A DNA stretch of 64,000 nucleotides from Firmicutes bacterium HGW-Firmicutes-14 (GCA_002840275.1 PHAB01000007.1:1-64000); one strand, 5' to 3'. Shown: positions 34,581 to 43,351, counted from the stretch's first letter. A program made the numbers and translations. Notes: generated by a model from the letters alone, not told the origin.

Positions 34581-35039
34581 ATGGGCATGCATAAGCTAAT
34601 TGCAGAAATGTTGTTTTCAAAGGCTGCCTTTCTGGCCAATGCCTGGTATGCTTCACATATGAGGCATTTTGATCAGCTTGGGGAATATAAGAACTTCTTC
34701 AGGGCCAGATTTGGGGCAGACAGGCAGCTTTGTTACGAATTGATGGTTATTTTATCCAGGTATCTAGAGGAATCAGATGTTTCCGGGGAAGTAGTTTCCT
34801 GGGTGGAACGGGCATATTCAGTAAGGGTGTTTGACCGGATAAATGAGGAATTATTTTCCCTTAGAATAAGACTTTTGACAGAGGTTATTGACAATGAACT
34901 GAAGTTTTTAAATGAGACAGGAAAGATTAGTGAAACAGAAATGAAGTTATCCCAGGCCAGGATATCGGAGTTTTTGCAGCAAGTAAAAACGAAATATATT
35001 GAAAGGATTGACAGTAGTTCGAACCCTGACATTTTTTAA
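34581..35039 (+). CDS. conserved-looking helical protein before recA, unknown
   Basis: I do not recognise this 152-residue protein. It is predicted mostly helical, with hydrophobic N-terminal residues (M-L-F-S-K-A-A-F-L-A-N-A-W-Y) but no clear membrane segment, and a charged middle. GTG 34578 and ATG 34581 are alternative starts. It sits 24 bases after the helicase gene and ends just before the recA promoter. Confidence 0.6.
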   Translation: MGMHKLIAEMLFSKAAFLANAWYASHMRHFDQLGEYKNFFRARFGADRQLCYELMVILSRYLEESDVSGEVVSWVERAYSVRVFDRINEELFSLRIRLLTEVIDNELKFLNETGKISETEMKLSQARISEFLQQVKTKYIERIDSSSNPDIF

Positions 35040-35046
35040 ATACCTG

Positions 35047-35075
35047 TTGACAGCCTATTCCAGATTATGTATAAT
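35047..35075 (+). promoter_or_regulatory. consensus recA promoter
   Basis: TTGACA (35047-35052) and TATAAT (35070-35075), both perfect, with a 17-base spacer. Confidence 0.85.
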
Positions 35076-35087
35076 GGAAAAGAAAAC

Positions 35088-35101
35088 CGAACACATGTTT
35101 G
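35088..35101 (+). promoter_or_regulatory. LexA (SOS) box of recA
   Basis: CGAACACATGTTTG matches the Gram-positive LexA consensus CGAAC-N4-GTTCG at 9 of 10 fixed positions. It lies just downstream of the predicted transcription start, where bound LexA would block initiation or elongation. Confidence 0.75.
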
Positions 35102-35114
35102 AGGAGGATGCCTG

Positions 35115-36137
35115 ATGTCTGATAAAACAAAAGCACTGGAAATGGCTTTACACCAGATTGAAAAGCAGTTCGGCAAAGGGTCAATAATGAAACTGGGAGA
35201 AGCGGCTGCCAAGATGAATGTTGATGTGATCCCGACAGGCGCACTGAGCATTGATATTGCCCTTGGTGTGGGGGGCATTCCCAGGGGGAGGGTCGTAGAG
35301 ATATATGGGCCTGAATCTTCAGGCAAGACGACTGTTGCCCTGCATATAGTTGCTGAAGCCCAAAAACTAGGGGGGACTGCCGCTTTTATCGATGCCGAGC
35401 ATGCCCTTGACCCTGTTTATGCCAGGAAACTGGGAGTAGATATTGATAATCTGCTGGTATCTCAGCCTGATACGGGCGAACAGGCCCTGGAAATCGCTGA
35501 AGCCCTTGTGCGCAGCGGGGCAGTAGATGTTATTGTCGTAGATTCAGTGGCAGCCCTGGTACCGAGGGCAGAGATTGAGGGTGAGATGGGTGATGCCCAT
35601 GTGGGACTTCAGGCCAGGCTGATGTCGCAAGCCCTGCGGAAACTGACAGGTGCTATTTCCAAATCCCATACAGTTGCAATTTTTATTAACCAGATCAGGG
35701 AAAAGGTGGGCATAATGTTCGGAAACCCTGAAGTTACTCCCGGTGGACGGGCTCTTAAGTTTTATGCTTCTGTCAGGCTGGAAGTCAGGAAGACTGAAAC
35801 CCTCAAACATGGTGCCGATATAATCGGAACCCGGACCAGGGTGAAGGTTGTTAAGAACAAGGTTGCCCCTCCGTTTAAACAGGCTGATTTTGATATAATG
35901 TATGGGGAAGGTATATCCCGGGAAGGGAGCATCATAGACATAGGCGCCGATATGAATATAATTGAAAAAAGCGGTGCGTGGTATTCCTATAAAGGTGAGC
36001 GGCTTGGACAGGGAAGGGAAAATGTCAAGGAGTACCTAAAAGAGCATCCGGAGATCCTCAGCGAAATAGAGGGCAAGATAAGAGAAGCCCTGAATGTGGG
36101 AGCGATACGCCAGACCAGTGCTGCTGAAGAGGAATAG
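35115..36137 (+). CDS. recA: recombinase RecA
   Basis: Catalyses homologous strand exchange and LexA self-cleavage. The 340-residue protein has Walker A G-P-E-S-S-G-K-T (residue 67 on), the E-I-E-G-E-M-G-D loop 1 and the [10 protein letters not shown] loop 2 region; the C-terminal tail is acidic. GAGGAGGATG precedes ATG 35115. Promoter and SOS box are immediately upstream. The recA-recX distance is widened by a palindromic element. Confidence 0.98.
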   Translation: MSDKTKALEMALHQIEKQFGKGSIMKLGEAAAKMNVDVIPTGALSIDIALGVGGIPRGRVVEIYGPESSGKTTVALHIVAEAQKLGGTAAFIDAEHALDPVYARKLGVDIDNLLVSQPDTGEQALEIAEALVRSGAVDVIVVDSVAALVPRAEIEGEMGDAHVGLQARLMSQALRKLTGAISKSHTVAIFINQIREKVGIMFGNPEVTPGGRALKFYASVRLEVRKTETLKHGADIIGTRTRVKVVKNKVAPPFKQADFDIMYGEGISREGSIIDIGADMNIIEKSGAWYSYKGERLGQGRENVKEYLKEHPEILSEIEGKIREALNVGAIRQTSAAEEE

Positions 36138-36165
36138 AAGGGATTAATAATTTACTAAAACCGGA

Positions 36166-36593
36166 CCAGTGCGCTGTCTGGCAACGTTAACCTGTTTTTT
36201 CGAATTAATTTCGAATTAATATAGTTGCTGGTATATTGATGTGTTTATTAGAGTTGATATATACAAAAGGATTTGCCTTTGTTTCCATTGTTGCGCCACT
36301 TGGCGAAAACACTGTTGGAGCCTTCGGCGAAGGCACGGATGCCGGAGCCGTCCAGCGACAAGCTGCGGAGCCGTTGGCGCTTCAGCGCCTTACGGATCCG
36401 GCGTACCCCTTGCGGGTAGAGGTCGCTTGGACGGGTGAAACCGGAGGCGGAAGCAGTGATTTCGCCTTAGAGGCGCATAATGGAAACAAGAGTAATTCCG
36501 TTGTATATATCAACCCTAATAAAACATTATTTTATACAGCGATTTTAAAAGACTTCAAAAGAAAAAGGTCAACGTTGTCCGAAGGGGCACTGG
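36166..36593. repeat. nested palindromic element, copy 2 (recA-recX), inverted relative to copy 1
   Basis: The ends 36166-36197 and 36566-36593 are imperfect inverted repeats (CCAGTGC outermost, CAACGTT with ACCT inside). 36244-36266 and 36501-36523 are 23-bp inverted repeats with one mismatch and share TGATATATACAA with the copy at 4461. Long stretches next to them are nearly identical to copy 1 on the opposite strand, including the arm asymmetry, so it is the same element inserted in reverse. Its centre has about 70 extra bases with two more small hairpins. An open frame through it into recX is an accident. No transposase. Confidence 0.85.
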
Positions 36594-36610
36594 AAATTAT
36601 TGAGGTTATC

Positions 36611-37090
36611 ATGAAGATTAAAAACAATGAAAATCATTCCGGGACCCGGGAAGCAAAGGACTATGCCCTGCGATTTATTTCTTACAGGCCGAGGACAGTC
36701 TGGGAAGTAAAACAGCGTCTCACAATCAGGGGTTATAAAAGTGATATAATATCGGGAGTCATTGAATTCTTAAATGAATATGATTTCCTCAATGATGAAA
36801 AATTCGCCCGGATGTGGGTTAGGAACAGGACTAATGAAAAGCCATGTGGCAGGTACAGGATATACTGTGAGTTAAGGCAGAAGGGAGTCGCCAAAGATAT
36901 TATTGAAAAAGCCCTGGCTGGGTTTTCCCAAGAAAAAGAACACCAAATGTCTGTATCGTTAGTTGAAAAAAAATGCAGGAAAACATCTTTTGATTATAAA
37001 AAACTGCAGGGATTTCTTCTCAGGAGAGGGTTTGACCCTGAAATAGTCAAGAAAGTCCTGGCTGATTATATAAAAAACCATTCTGAATAA
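36611..37090 (+). CDS. recX: RecX regulatory protein
   Basis: Modulates RecA filaments. The 159-residue protein has the family pattern of three helical repeats with Y-A-L-R-F-I-S-Y-R-P-R-T at the N-terminus and D-E-K-F-A-R-M-W-V-x-x-R near residue 70. The reading frame is open far upstream through the palindromic element, but homology and length begin at ATG 36611 behind GAGGTT. Its link to recA may be weakened by the element. Confidence 0.88.
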   Translation: MKIKNNENHSGTREAKDYALRFISYRPRTVWEVKQRLTIRGYKSDIISGVIEFLNEYDFLNDEKFARMWVRNRTNEKPCGRYRIYCELRQKGVAKDIIEKALAGFSQEKEHQMSVSLVEKKCRKTSFDYKKLQGFLLRRGFDPEIVKKVLADYIKNHSE

Positions 37091-37109
37091 CCAATAGAGA
37101 TGGACCTTC

Positions 37110-37138
37110 TTGACAGATAGTCCAAAAAAACTTACAAT
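37110..37138 (+). promoter_or_regulatory. rny promoter
   Basis: TTGACA at 37110-37115 and TACAAT at 37133-37138 with a 17-base spacer. Transcription from near 37145 gives a leader of about 265 bases. Confidence 0.7.
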
Positions 37139-37144
37139 TAAATA

Positions 37145-37409
37145 TGGGAGAAACTAGAATGAGGTTTTAACTACCATAAGGTTATGGTTTCTTATAAAAT
37201 AAACTTTCCTCGTCAGGAACTAATAAATAACATGTAAATAAAGATGAGGGGGCAGGTTTAAAGTATAAAGGAACTATCCGGGTTTCCTGTGTAAGTTGCC
37301 GGATTTATATTTATGGTAGAAAGATCTTCTTCGAACCGGGTTTCTACTCGGTTTTTTGTTTGTGAAAATAAGAAACAACCCAAATAATCGATATTGGAGG
37401 TGAACAAAT
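37145..37409 (+). promoter_or_regulatory. structured rny leader with competing hairpins
   Basis: The gap between recX and rny contains small hairpins (ACCAT with ATGGT at 37172-37187, TTCCT with AGGAA at 37205-37218) and two mutually exclusive stems: a terminator (37334-37340 with 37347-37353, then TTTT) and an alternative in which 37316-37322 pairs perfectly with 37341-37347. CCGGGTTTC occurs twice (37278 and 37337). This is the layout of an attenuator or riboswitch; it matches no class I know. Confidence 0.5.
37334..37357 (+). terminator. terminator inside the rny leader
   Basis: AACCGGG (37334-37340) pairs with CTCGGTT (37347-37353), with one G-U pair and a 6-base loop, followed by TTTT and further T-rich sequence. 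Confidence 0.6.
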
Positions 37410-38948
37410 ATTAACGGTCAGACAACAATCATAGCTGTTGTGATAGGGGTTATTGCATTTATTGCCGGTTATTTCCTTAGAAGGGCACTGGCAGAGGCTA
37501 AGATAACATCAGCTGAAGAAGCTGCGAGAAAAATCAGGGAAGATGCTGATAAAGCCGCAGAAGCCAGAAAACGGGAAGCCGTTTTGGAAGCCAAAGAGGA
37601 AGTATTGAAGTTCCGTAACGAAGTTGAGAAAGAACAGCGGGAGCGCAGGAGTGAACTCCAAAGAATGGAAAGACGCCTTACCCAGAAGGAGGAATCTCTC
37701 GACCGGAAGATTGAGTCAATTGAGCGTAAGGAAGAAAAACTTACCCATAAGGAGTCTGAAATTGACAACGTCAGGAATCAGATTGAGGGACTTCACGCAA
37801 AACAGGTAGCTGAACTGGAAAGGCTCTCCGGATTGACTTCAGATGAGGCCCGCGAAATACTCCTGGCCAACATTGAAGAAGAAATAAAACATGAAGCAGC
37901 AATGTTGATCAAGGAGATAGAAAACCAGGCCAAAGAAGAGGGAGAAAAGAAAGCCAGGGAGATTATCGCCCAGTCCATCCAGAGATGTGCGGCAGACCAC
38001 GTGGCAGAAACAACGGTTACAGTTGTGGCCCTGCCAAATGATGAAATGAAAGGCCGTATCATTGGACGTGAGGGACGGAATATCAGGACCCTGGAGACCT
38101 TGACCGGTATTGATCTCATTATTGATGATACCCCGGAAGCAGTTATCCTGTCGGGTTTTGACCCAATCCGCAGGGAGGTTGCCAGGATATCCCTTGAAAA
38201 ACTTATTCTGGATGGAAGGATTCATCCTGCCAGGATAGAAGAAATGGTTGAAAAGGCTCGCAAGGAAGTAGAAAACAGCATAAGGGAAGCAGGGGAGCAG
38301 GCTACCTTTGAAACAAATGTACACGGACTTCATCCTGAACTTGTTAAGCTTTTGGGACGGTTAAGGTACCGTACAAGCTATGGGCAAAATGTTCTCAGGC
38401 ATTCAATTGAGGTTTCACATCTTGCAGGAATGATGGCTGCTGAACTTGGAGTAGATATTACCCTGGCAAAAAGAGCCGGTCTGCTTCATGACGTAGGTAA
38501 GGCCATAGACCATGAAATGGAAGGGCCCCACGTTGTAATCGGGGCTGACCTTGTAAAGAAATACAAGGAATCCGCAGCGATAATACATGCTGTTGCCGCT
38601 CATCATGGGGATGAAGAACCCAAAACTATTGAAGCTGTTCTGGTACAGGCCGCAGATGCGATTTCTGCGGCGCGTCCGGGGGCAAGAAGAGAAACCCTGG
38701 AATCTTATATTAAACGCCTGGAAAAACTTGAGGCAATTACCAACTCTTTTGAAGGGGTCGAAAAGTCTTTTGCAATTCAGGCAGGACGGGAAGTCAGGGT
38801 AATGGTCAAGCCTGATAAGGTAGATGATTTGACTGCGGTACGTCTGGTGAGAGATATCGCCAAGAAGATTGAAGAAGAGCTTGAGTATCCCGGTCAGATA
38901 AAAGTTATGGTTATCCGGGAAACAAGAGCCGTAGAATATGCTAAATAA
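37410..38948 (+). CDS. rny: ribonuclease Y
   Basis: Membrane-anchored endoribonuclease that starts bulk mRNA decay in Firmicutes. It has an N-terminal membrane helix, a long charged coiled coil (residues about 35-190), a KH domain with [10 protein letters not shown] (near 222) and an HD domain with L-L-H-D-V-G-K (near 357). A perfect GGAGGTGAA at 37397-37405 is followed after 4 bases by ATT at 37410, which opens the frame 30 bases before the first conventional start (GTG 37440). Starting at GTG would leave the box 35 bases away and cut the membrane helix, so ATT initiation is likely (512 residues). Confidence 0.9.
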   Translation: MNGQTTIIAVVIGVIAFIAGYFLRRALAEAKITSAEEAARKIREDADKAAEARKREAVLEAKEEVLKFRNEVEKEQRERRSELQRMERRLTQKEESLDRKIESIERKEEKLTHKESEIDNVRNQIEGLHAKQVAELERLSGLTSDEAREILLANIEEEIKHEAAMLIKEIENQAKEEGEKKAREIIAQSIQRCAADHVAETTVTVVALPNDEMKGRIIGREGRNIRTLETLTGIDLIIDDTPEAVILSGFDPIRREVARISLEKLILDGRIHPARIEEMVEKARKEVENSIREAGEQATFETNVHGLHPELVKLLGRLRYRTSYGQNVLRHSIEVSHLAGMMAAELGVDITLAKRAGLLHDVGKAIDHEMEGPHVVIGADLVKKYKESAAIIHAVAAHHGDEEPKTIEAVLVQAADAISAARPGARRETLESYIKRLEKLEAITNSFEGVEKSFAIQAGREVRVMVKPDKVDDLTAVRLVRDIAKKIEEELEYPGQIKVMVIRETRAVEYAK

Positions 38949-38958
38949 GAAAACAAAT

Positions 38959-38990
38959 GGGTGTCCTGAAAGGGGCACCCTCTCTTAATT
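38959..38990 (+). terminator. rny terminator
   Basis: GGGTGTCC (38959-38966) pairs with GGGCACCC (38973-38980), one G-U, followed by TCTCTTAATT. Confidence 0.65.
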
Positions 38991-39127
38991 AGCGAGGGGA
39001 AACTGTCAGACCACCCGGCAAGGTATATATTGGCATGATATTTTTTTAAAAATCACCGGCAGTTTGCAGGAAATATCCCTCTAAGTACAGAACTCTTCTG
39101 AATTGAATAGAATGAGAGGTGAACACC

Positions 39128-39652
39128 ATGCAACTGCAGTACAAATCAAAGCCCCATGAAGATGTTTCCGACAGTATAGGTTTGCTGATATCTATCTTAG
39201 TACGTTATCCGGAAGTAGGAACCATAAATTATGACCCCATAAAACAGAACCTAAAATTCACTTTTATCTTATCAAGTGTATTAGAAAATAATGAATTGGA
39301 TAATTTTAAAAAGACAATGATTGAAAGTATTGAAATATATAACTACCTGGAAGAAAGGTCTCCCAGTATTGTGGTAGTGGACCACAATATCTGTGATACC
39401 TTCACCATGTTTGAGGTGACCAGGGATGTGGAAACTCTTGCCCAGCATGAGATTTCCATGGTGATTGAACTGGTCCGTCAGAACTTCAGCCAGACACTTA
39501 TTACGGAAAAGAATGACCACCTGCTGGAAGAGGACCTGCTGATGCAGGAAGAACTTATTGAACATATGCTGGAGAACATAAAAATATCATACCCTGAAAA
39601 AAATCTTATTGCCTTCAGGGAAGAAGGACGGGTATTGGTGTTTAATAAATAA
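39128..39652 (+). CDS. conserved-type acidic protein between rny and ymdB, unknown
   Basis: I do not recognise this 174-residue protein. It has alternating strand-like and helix-like segments and a strongly acidic C-terminal half (E-E-D-L-L-M-Q-E-E-L-I-E), with no signal or membrane segment. AGAGGTGA before ATG 39128 decides the start over GTG 39119. Only 18 bases separate it from ymdB, so the two are probably co-transcribed. Confidence 0.65.
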   Translation: MQLQYKSKPHEDVSDSIGLLISILVRYPEVGTINYDPIKQNLKFTFILSSVLENNELDNFKKTMIESIEIYNYLEERSPSIVVVDHNICDTFTMFEVTRDVETLAQHEISMVIELVRQNFSQTLITEKNDHLLEEDLLMQEELIEHMLENIKISYPEKNLIAFREEGRVLVFNK

Positions 39653-39670
39653 ACCGGAGGAAAGAGTCTT

Positions 39671-40447
39671 TTGCGAATCTTAATGGTTGGAGATATTGTC
39701 GGTCGTCCCGGAAGGCGTGCTTTGAGGGAAACCATCGGAGGAATCCGTCAGGAACTGAAACTGGATATGATTATTGCTAACGGAGAAAACGCCGCCGGTG
39801 GAAACGGTATTACCGGGGCCATAGCCCAGGATATATTCAGTTTTGGTGTGGATGTGCTTACAATGGGCAACCATGTCTGGGACAAAAAAGATTTCGCCTC
39901 TTATATAGACAGGGAACCAAGAATCATTAGACCTGCCAATTATCCACCCGGTACTCCCGGGACGGGTATGGTGATTTATAATATTAACGGTGTGGATGTG
40001 GGAGTAATAAATCTTTCCGGCAGGGTCTTTTTGCCTGACCTGGATTGCCCTTTCAGGACAGTTGACAGGCTTATCGAAGAAATCAAAAAACGGACTAATA
40101 TCATACTGATAGATTTTCATGCCGAGGCAACTTCAGAAAAGGCTGCCCTCGGATGGTATGTTGACGGAAGGGCTACTGCTGTCGTGGGCACCCATACCCA
40201 CGTCCAGACTGCGGATGAAAGAGTGTTACCCAATGGTACAGCTTACATAACTGATTTAGGAATGACCGGACCGGTTAATTCTATTATTGGTGTAAAGCCG
40301 GATTTGGCTTTACAGAAATTTATAACTCAAATGCCGGTTAGGTTTGAGGTTGCTGAAGGCCCTTACCAGTTTAATGCTGTAGTGATTGAGGCAGATGAGA
40401 AGACAGGAAAAGCTGAAACCATTGAGAGGGTTATTAATTTAGAATAG
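39671..40447 (+). CDS. ymdB: YmdB-family metallophosphodiesterase
   Basis: A 258-residue calcineurin-like enzyme; Bacillus YmdB hydrolyses 2',3'-cyclic nucleotides and affects biofilm and RNase Y-dependent regulation. Metal ligands lie in V-G-D-I-V-G, N-G-E-N, G-N-H-V-W-D, D-F-H-A-E and G-T-H-T-H-V-Q. GGAGG at 39657-39661 precedes TTG 39671. The rny-ymdB-spoVS order is conserved in spore formers. Confidence 0.92.
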   Translation: MRILMVGDIVGRPGRRALRETIGGIRQELKLDMIIANGENAAGGNGITGAIAQDIFSFGVDVLTMGNHVWDKKDFASYIDREPRIIRPANYPPGTPGTGMVIYNINGVDVGVINLSGRVFLPDLDCPFRTVDRLIEEIKKRTNIILIDFHAEATSEKAALGWYVDGRATAVVGTHTHVQTADERVLPNGTAYITDLGMTGPVNSIIGVKPDLALQKFITQMPVRFEVAEGPYQFNAVVIEADEKTGKAETIERVINLE

Positions 40448-40494
40448 TAGCTTTTTAAATTATTAAACTAATCTGAAAGAAATATTTGTGAAAA

Positions 40495-40523
40495 AGAGGA
40501 ATTTTTAGTTAATTCTCGAATAT
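40495..40523 (+). promoter_or_regulatory. sigma-H-type promoter of spoVS
   Basis: AGAGGAATT (40495-40503) fits the -35 form RnAGGAwww and CTCGAATAT (40515-40523) the -10 form RnnGAATww apart from its first base, with an 11-base spacer. spoVS of Bacillus subtilis is transcribed by sigma-H. Confidence 0.6.
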
Positions 40524-40579
40524 ATACCTTTATAAAAAAAAACGGACAAATATTGATTCAATTAAAGGAGGTTCTAAAC

Positions 40580-40843
40580 ATGGCAGAGATATTGAAGGTT
40601 TCCGCGAAATCTAATCCCAATTCAGTTGCCGGGGCTTTGGCGGGAGTTCTGCGCGAACGGGGTGGGGCCGAGCTTCAGGCTATTGGCGCCGGCGCTCTGA
40701 ATCAAGCAATTAAAGCCGTAGCTATTGCCAGAGGTTTTGTAGCGCCAAGTGGAGTTGACCTGGTATGCATTCCTGCGTTCACCGATATCATTATTGATGG
40801 TGAAGAAAGAACGGCAATCAAGTTAATTGTAGAACCCAGATAA
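40580..40843 (+). CDS. spoVS: stage V sporulation protein S
   Basis: An 87-residue Alba-fold protein nearly identical in pattern to SpoVS (L-K-V-S-A-K-S-x-P-N-S-V-A-G-A-L-A start). It affects septation and spore coat/cortex steps in Bacillus. AAAGGAGGT precedes ATG 40580; the open frame from 40553 is irrelevant. Presence marks the organism as a spore former or a descendant of one. Confidence 0.97.
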   Translation: MAEILKVSAKSNPNSVAGALAGVLRERGGAELQAIGAGALNQAIKAVAIARGFVAPSGVDLVCIPAFTDIIIDGEERTAIKLIVEPR

Positions 40844-40942
40844 GTCGTCCGTTTTATTAAAAAAACATGAACAGAATTTATGGGTAAACCCTTTTAAGGG
40901 ATTATTGTGTCCAAATGACTGCGATTATTAATATACTCGTCT

Positions 40943-40978
40943 GACCTGTTTGTTCATTTATGAATAAACAGGTCTTTC
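40943..40978 (+). terminator. spoVS terminator
   Basis: GACCTGTTT (40943-40951) and AAACAGGTC (40966-40974) flank TTCAT/ATGAA, giving a stem of 9 bp plus 5 bp across a mismatch, followed by TTT. Confidence 0.75.
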
Positions 40979-41018
40979 CATCATATAATGTCTAACAAAC
41001 GCTAAGGGGGCATTTGTG

Positions 41019-42011
41019 ATGGTACGGAGCACTATTCCTGTTAATGCATTGGAATTACACAGGAAGCTCATTGTGGCCGATGGTCATTGTGACACTATTC
41101 TTAAGATTGCCAGGGGAGAGACAGAGCTAAACAAGTATTCCGGGTCAGGGCATATTGACCTGGTAAGAATGCAGGAGGGCGGAGTAAGGGTTCAGTTCTT
41201 TGCTGCGTTTATTGAGAGCATGTTCAAACCCTTCAGTTCTTTGACCCGGGCCATGCAGCTGATAGATACATTTTATTCCGAGGCAGAAGCCTGCAGTCAT
41301 ATGCTTGCGGTAGGTTTGTCAATGAGCCAGGTTCACAGGGAACTTAGGTGCGGGAAAATAGTTGCTGTCCTGGGTATAGAGGGTGGGGAGGTGTTAAACG
41401 GGGATATCTCGGTGCTAAGGGTATTATTTAGGCTGGGAGTGCGTTTCCTGGGGCTGACCTGGAACCAGAGAAACCAGATAGCGGATGGGGTTCAGGAGAG
41501 TATCACGGGTGGGGGTCTGACCCAGTTCGGATGTGCAGTGGTAAAAGAGATGAACAGGCTGGGCATGATAATTGATCTGTCCCACATTTCTGAAGCCGGT
41601 TTCTGGGATGTGCTTAAAACTTCCTGCTGTCCGGTAATGGTTTCCCATGCTAACTGTTACAGCCTGTGCAATCACCCCCGTAACCTCAATGACGACCAGA
41701 TAAAGGCCCTGGCCCGTAATAACGGAATTATGGGACTGAGCTTTGTCCCGCAATTTATTGGCGGAAATGACAGGGCAATAGATGATTTCCTGGATCATGT
41801 TGATTATGTGGCAGCCCTTGCCGGAACCGGGGTCATAGCCCTGGGATCGGACTTTGACGGTATAGACCATACTGCAGCCGGTTTGGCTGACTGCCGGTGC
41901 TACCCTGCTATTACCGCCGGACTTTTGGAACGGGGATATACCGAAAAGGAGATCCGGGGTATAATGGGAAATAATATATTAAGCTTGATGGAGAATATTC
42001 TGAAGCAATAA
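41019..42011 (+). CDS. membrane dipeptidase (renal dipeptidase family)
   Basis: A 330-residue zinc peptidase of family M19: D-G-H-C-D-T near residue 20, E-G-G-E near 125, S-H-I-S and V-S-H-A-N near 190-210, and G-S-D-F-D-G near 278. It likely cleaves dipeptides, possibly including D-residues. AGGGGG upstream supports ATG 41019; GTG 41016 is alternative. In spore formers a homologue is often near sporulation genes. Confidence 0.88.
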   Translation: MVRSTIPVNALELHRKLIVADGHCDTILKIARGETELNKYSGSGHIDLVRMQEGGVRVQFFAAFIESMFKPFSSLTRAMQLIDTFYSEAEACSHMLAVGLSMSQVHRELRCGKIVAVLGIEGGEVLNGDISVLRVLFRLGVRFLGLTWNQRNQIADGVQESITGGGLTQFGCAVVKEMNRLGMIIDLSHISEAGFWDVLKTSCCPVMVSHANCYSLCNHPRNLNDDQIKALARNNGIMGLSFVPQFIGGNDRAIDDFLDHVDYVAALAGTGVIALGSDFDGIDHTAAGLADCRCYPAITAGLLERGYTEKEIRGIMGNNILSLMENILKQ

Positions 42012-42068
42012 CCGGAGAATACTGGCGGGAAACAAAAACTAACAGTGGTGTACCAGGGGGAAAGCAGC

Positions 42069-43238
42069 TTGAAAAAATCAAAAAAGCTCGAAGACTTTAG
42101 ATCGGCGGTATTTGCCGAGCTGCAGAGAATAAAAGATGAGGTTAGGTCCCAGGGTAAATCAATTATCGATTTGGGGATTGGGAGTCCTGACAGGCCTCCT
42201 GCACCCCATGTTTATCACGCCCTGCAGGAAGCAATTGAGAACCTGGGCAACTACGGATATCCTTCCTCAAAGGGAACCGGGGAACTGAGGGAAACCATAA
42301 CCTGGTGGTATAAAAAAAGGTTTAATGTTGACCTGGACCCTGAGTCAGAGGTCCTGGTGCTGATGGGTTCACAGGATGGATTGGGACACCTGCCCCTTTG
42401 CTTTTTGGACCCTGGGGATATAGCCCTTATTCCTGACCCGGGTTACCCGGTATACAAGGCAGGGGTAGCTCTCGCAGGAGGAACGGTTTACCCCATGCCC
42501 CTCAGAAAGGAAAACCGATTCCTTCCGGATTTTGATTCCATCCCGGCGGATATCGCCGGAAGAGCGAAAATGATGATTTTAAATTATCCCAACAACCCTG
42601 TAGCAGCTGTTGCAGATTTAGATTTCTTTGAAAAGGTTGTCAGGTTTGCTGTTAAACATGAGATAGTGGTTATACATGACCTGGCATATTCTGAACTGGC
42701 TTTTGATGGATACAGGCCGCCGAGTTTTTTACAGGTGCCGGGGGCTAAAAATATCGGAGTGGAACTCCATTCGGTTTCTAAGACCTATAACATGGCAGGC
42801 TGCCGGCTTGGATTTATTGCAGGCTCAGAAGAAGCAATCGAAGCCCTGGCCAGGATCAAGTCGAACATAGATTACGGGGTTTTTTTGCCTGTTCAGCAGG
42901 CCGGGATCGCGGCCTTAAGAGGACCGCAGGACATAATCGATCAGAATGTTGCCATCTATAAAGCCAGACGGGACCTTCTGGTTAACGGTCTGGCAGAAAT
43001 AGGCTGGATAGTAGATAAACCTAAGGCTACCATGTTTGTATGGGCTAAACTGCCTGAAGGGTATTCTTCATCTGAGATATTTTCCGAAGAAGTACTTAGA
43101 AAGACAGGGGTTGTTATGGTACCCGGCGTGGCTTTTGGGAAAGAGGGGGAAGGATATGTCCGTATTGCCCTTGTCCAGGATGCCAGTTTCATTACCGAGG
43201 CTGTCCGCCGGATAAAACAGGAATTCTGTTTTGAGTAA
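42069..43238 (+). CDS. class I/II aminotransferase, LL-diaminopimelate aminotransferase-like
   Basis: A 389-residue PLP enzyme with the Lys in S-V-S-K-T-Y-N-M-A-G-C-R-L-G (near residue 238), N-Y-P-N-N-P and a conserved L-G-I-G-S-P-D N-terminus. It resembles the DapL/MalY-like group that includes LL-diaminopimelate aminotransferase, but Asp/Ala aminotransferases are near relatives. AGGGGG at 42055-42060 supports TTG 42069 over the GTG at 42045. Confidence 0.82.
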   Translation: MKKSKKLEDFRSAVFAELQRIKDEVRSQGKSIIDLGIGSPDRPPAPHVYHALQEAIENLGNYGYPSSKGTGELRETITWWYKKRFNVDLDPESEVLVLMGSQDGLGHLPLCFLDPGDIALIPDPGYPVYKAGVALAGGTVYPMPLRKENRFLPDFDSIPADIAGRAKMMILNYPNNPVAAVADLDFFEKVVRFAVKHEIVVIHDLAYSELAFDGYRPPSFLQVPGAKNIGVELHSVSKTYNMAGCRLGFIAGSEEAIEALARIKSNIDYGVFLPVQQAGIAALRGPQDIIDQNVAIYKARRDLLVNGLAEIGWIVDKPKATMFVWAKLPEGYSSSEIFSEEVLRKTGVVMVPGVAFGKEGEGYVRIALVQDASFITEAVRRIKQEFCFE

Positions 43239-43277
43239 ACCGGTTTGTTCCAATGAGGGCCTGCTGAATTAGCAAAA

Positions 43278-43317
43278 TATATGCCCGGAAGTCTAAAGAA
43301 ATAATTCCAGGCATATA
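43278..43317. terminator. hairpin after the aminotransferase gene
   Basis: TATATGCC-GGAA (43278-43290) pairs with TTCC-GGCATATA (43305-43317) across one mismatch, with a 14-base loop. No long T tract; related in arm sequence to hairpins at 16043 and 20787. Confidence 0.5.
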
Positions 43318-43321
43318 CTAT

Positions 43322-43337
43322 ACCCAGAATATTCTGG
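43322..43337. promoter_or_regulatory. perfect 16-bp palindrome next to a ribosome binding site
   Basis: CCCAGAATATTCTGGG is a perfect palindrome; its last bases merge with the GGGAGGG box (43335-43341) of the following gene. It may be an operator for a dimeric protein or a small RNA hairpin. Confidence 0.45.
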
Positions 43338-43351
43338 GAGGGAACACGGTG

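Noticed and set aside
36236-36610. Open frame that extends recX upstream by 125 codons
   Set aside because: It runs through the palindromic element; the translated sequence is unlike RecX, while homology and a ribosome binding site start at 36611.
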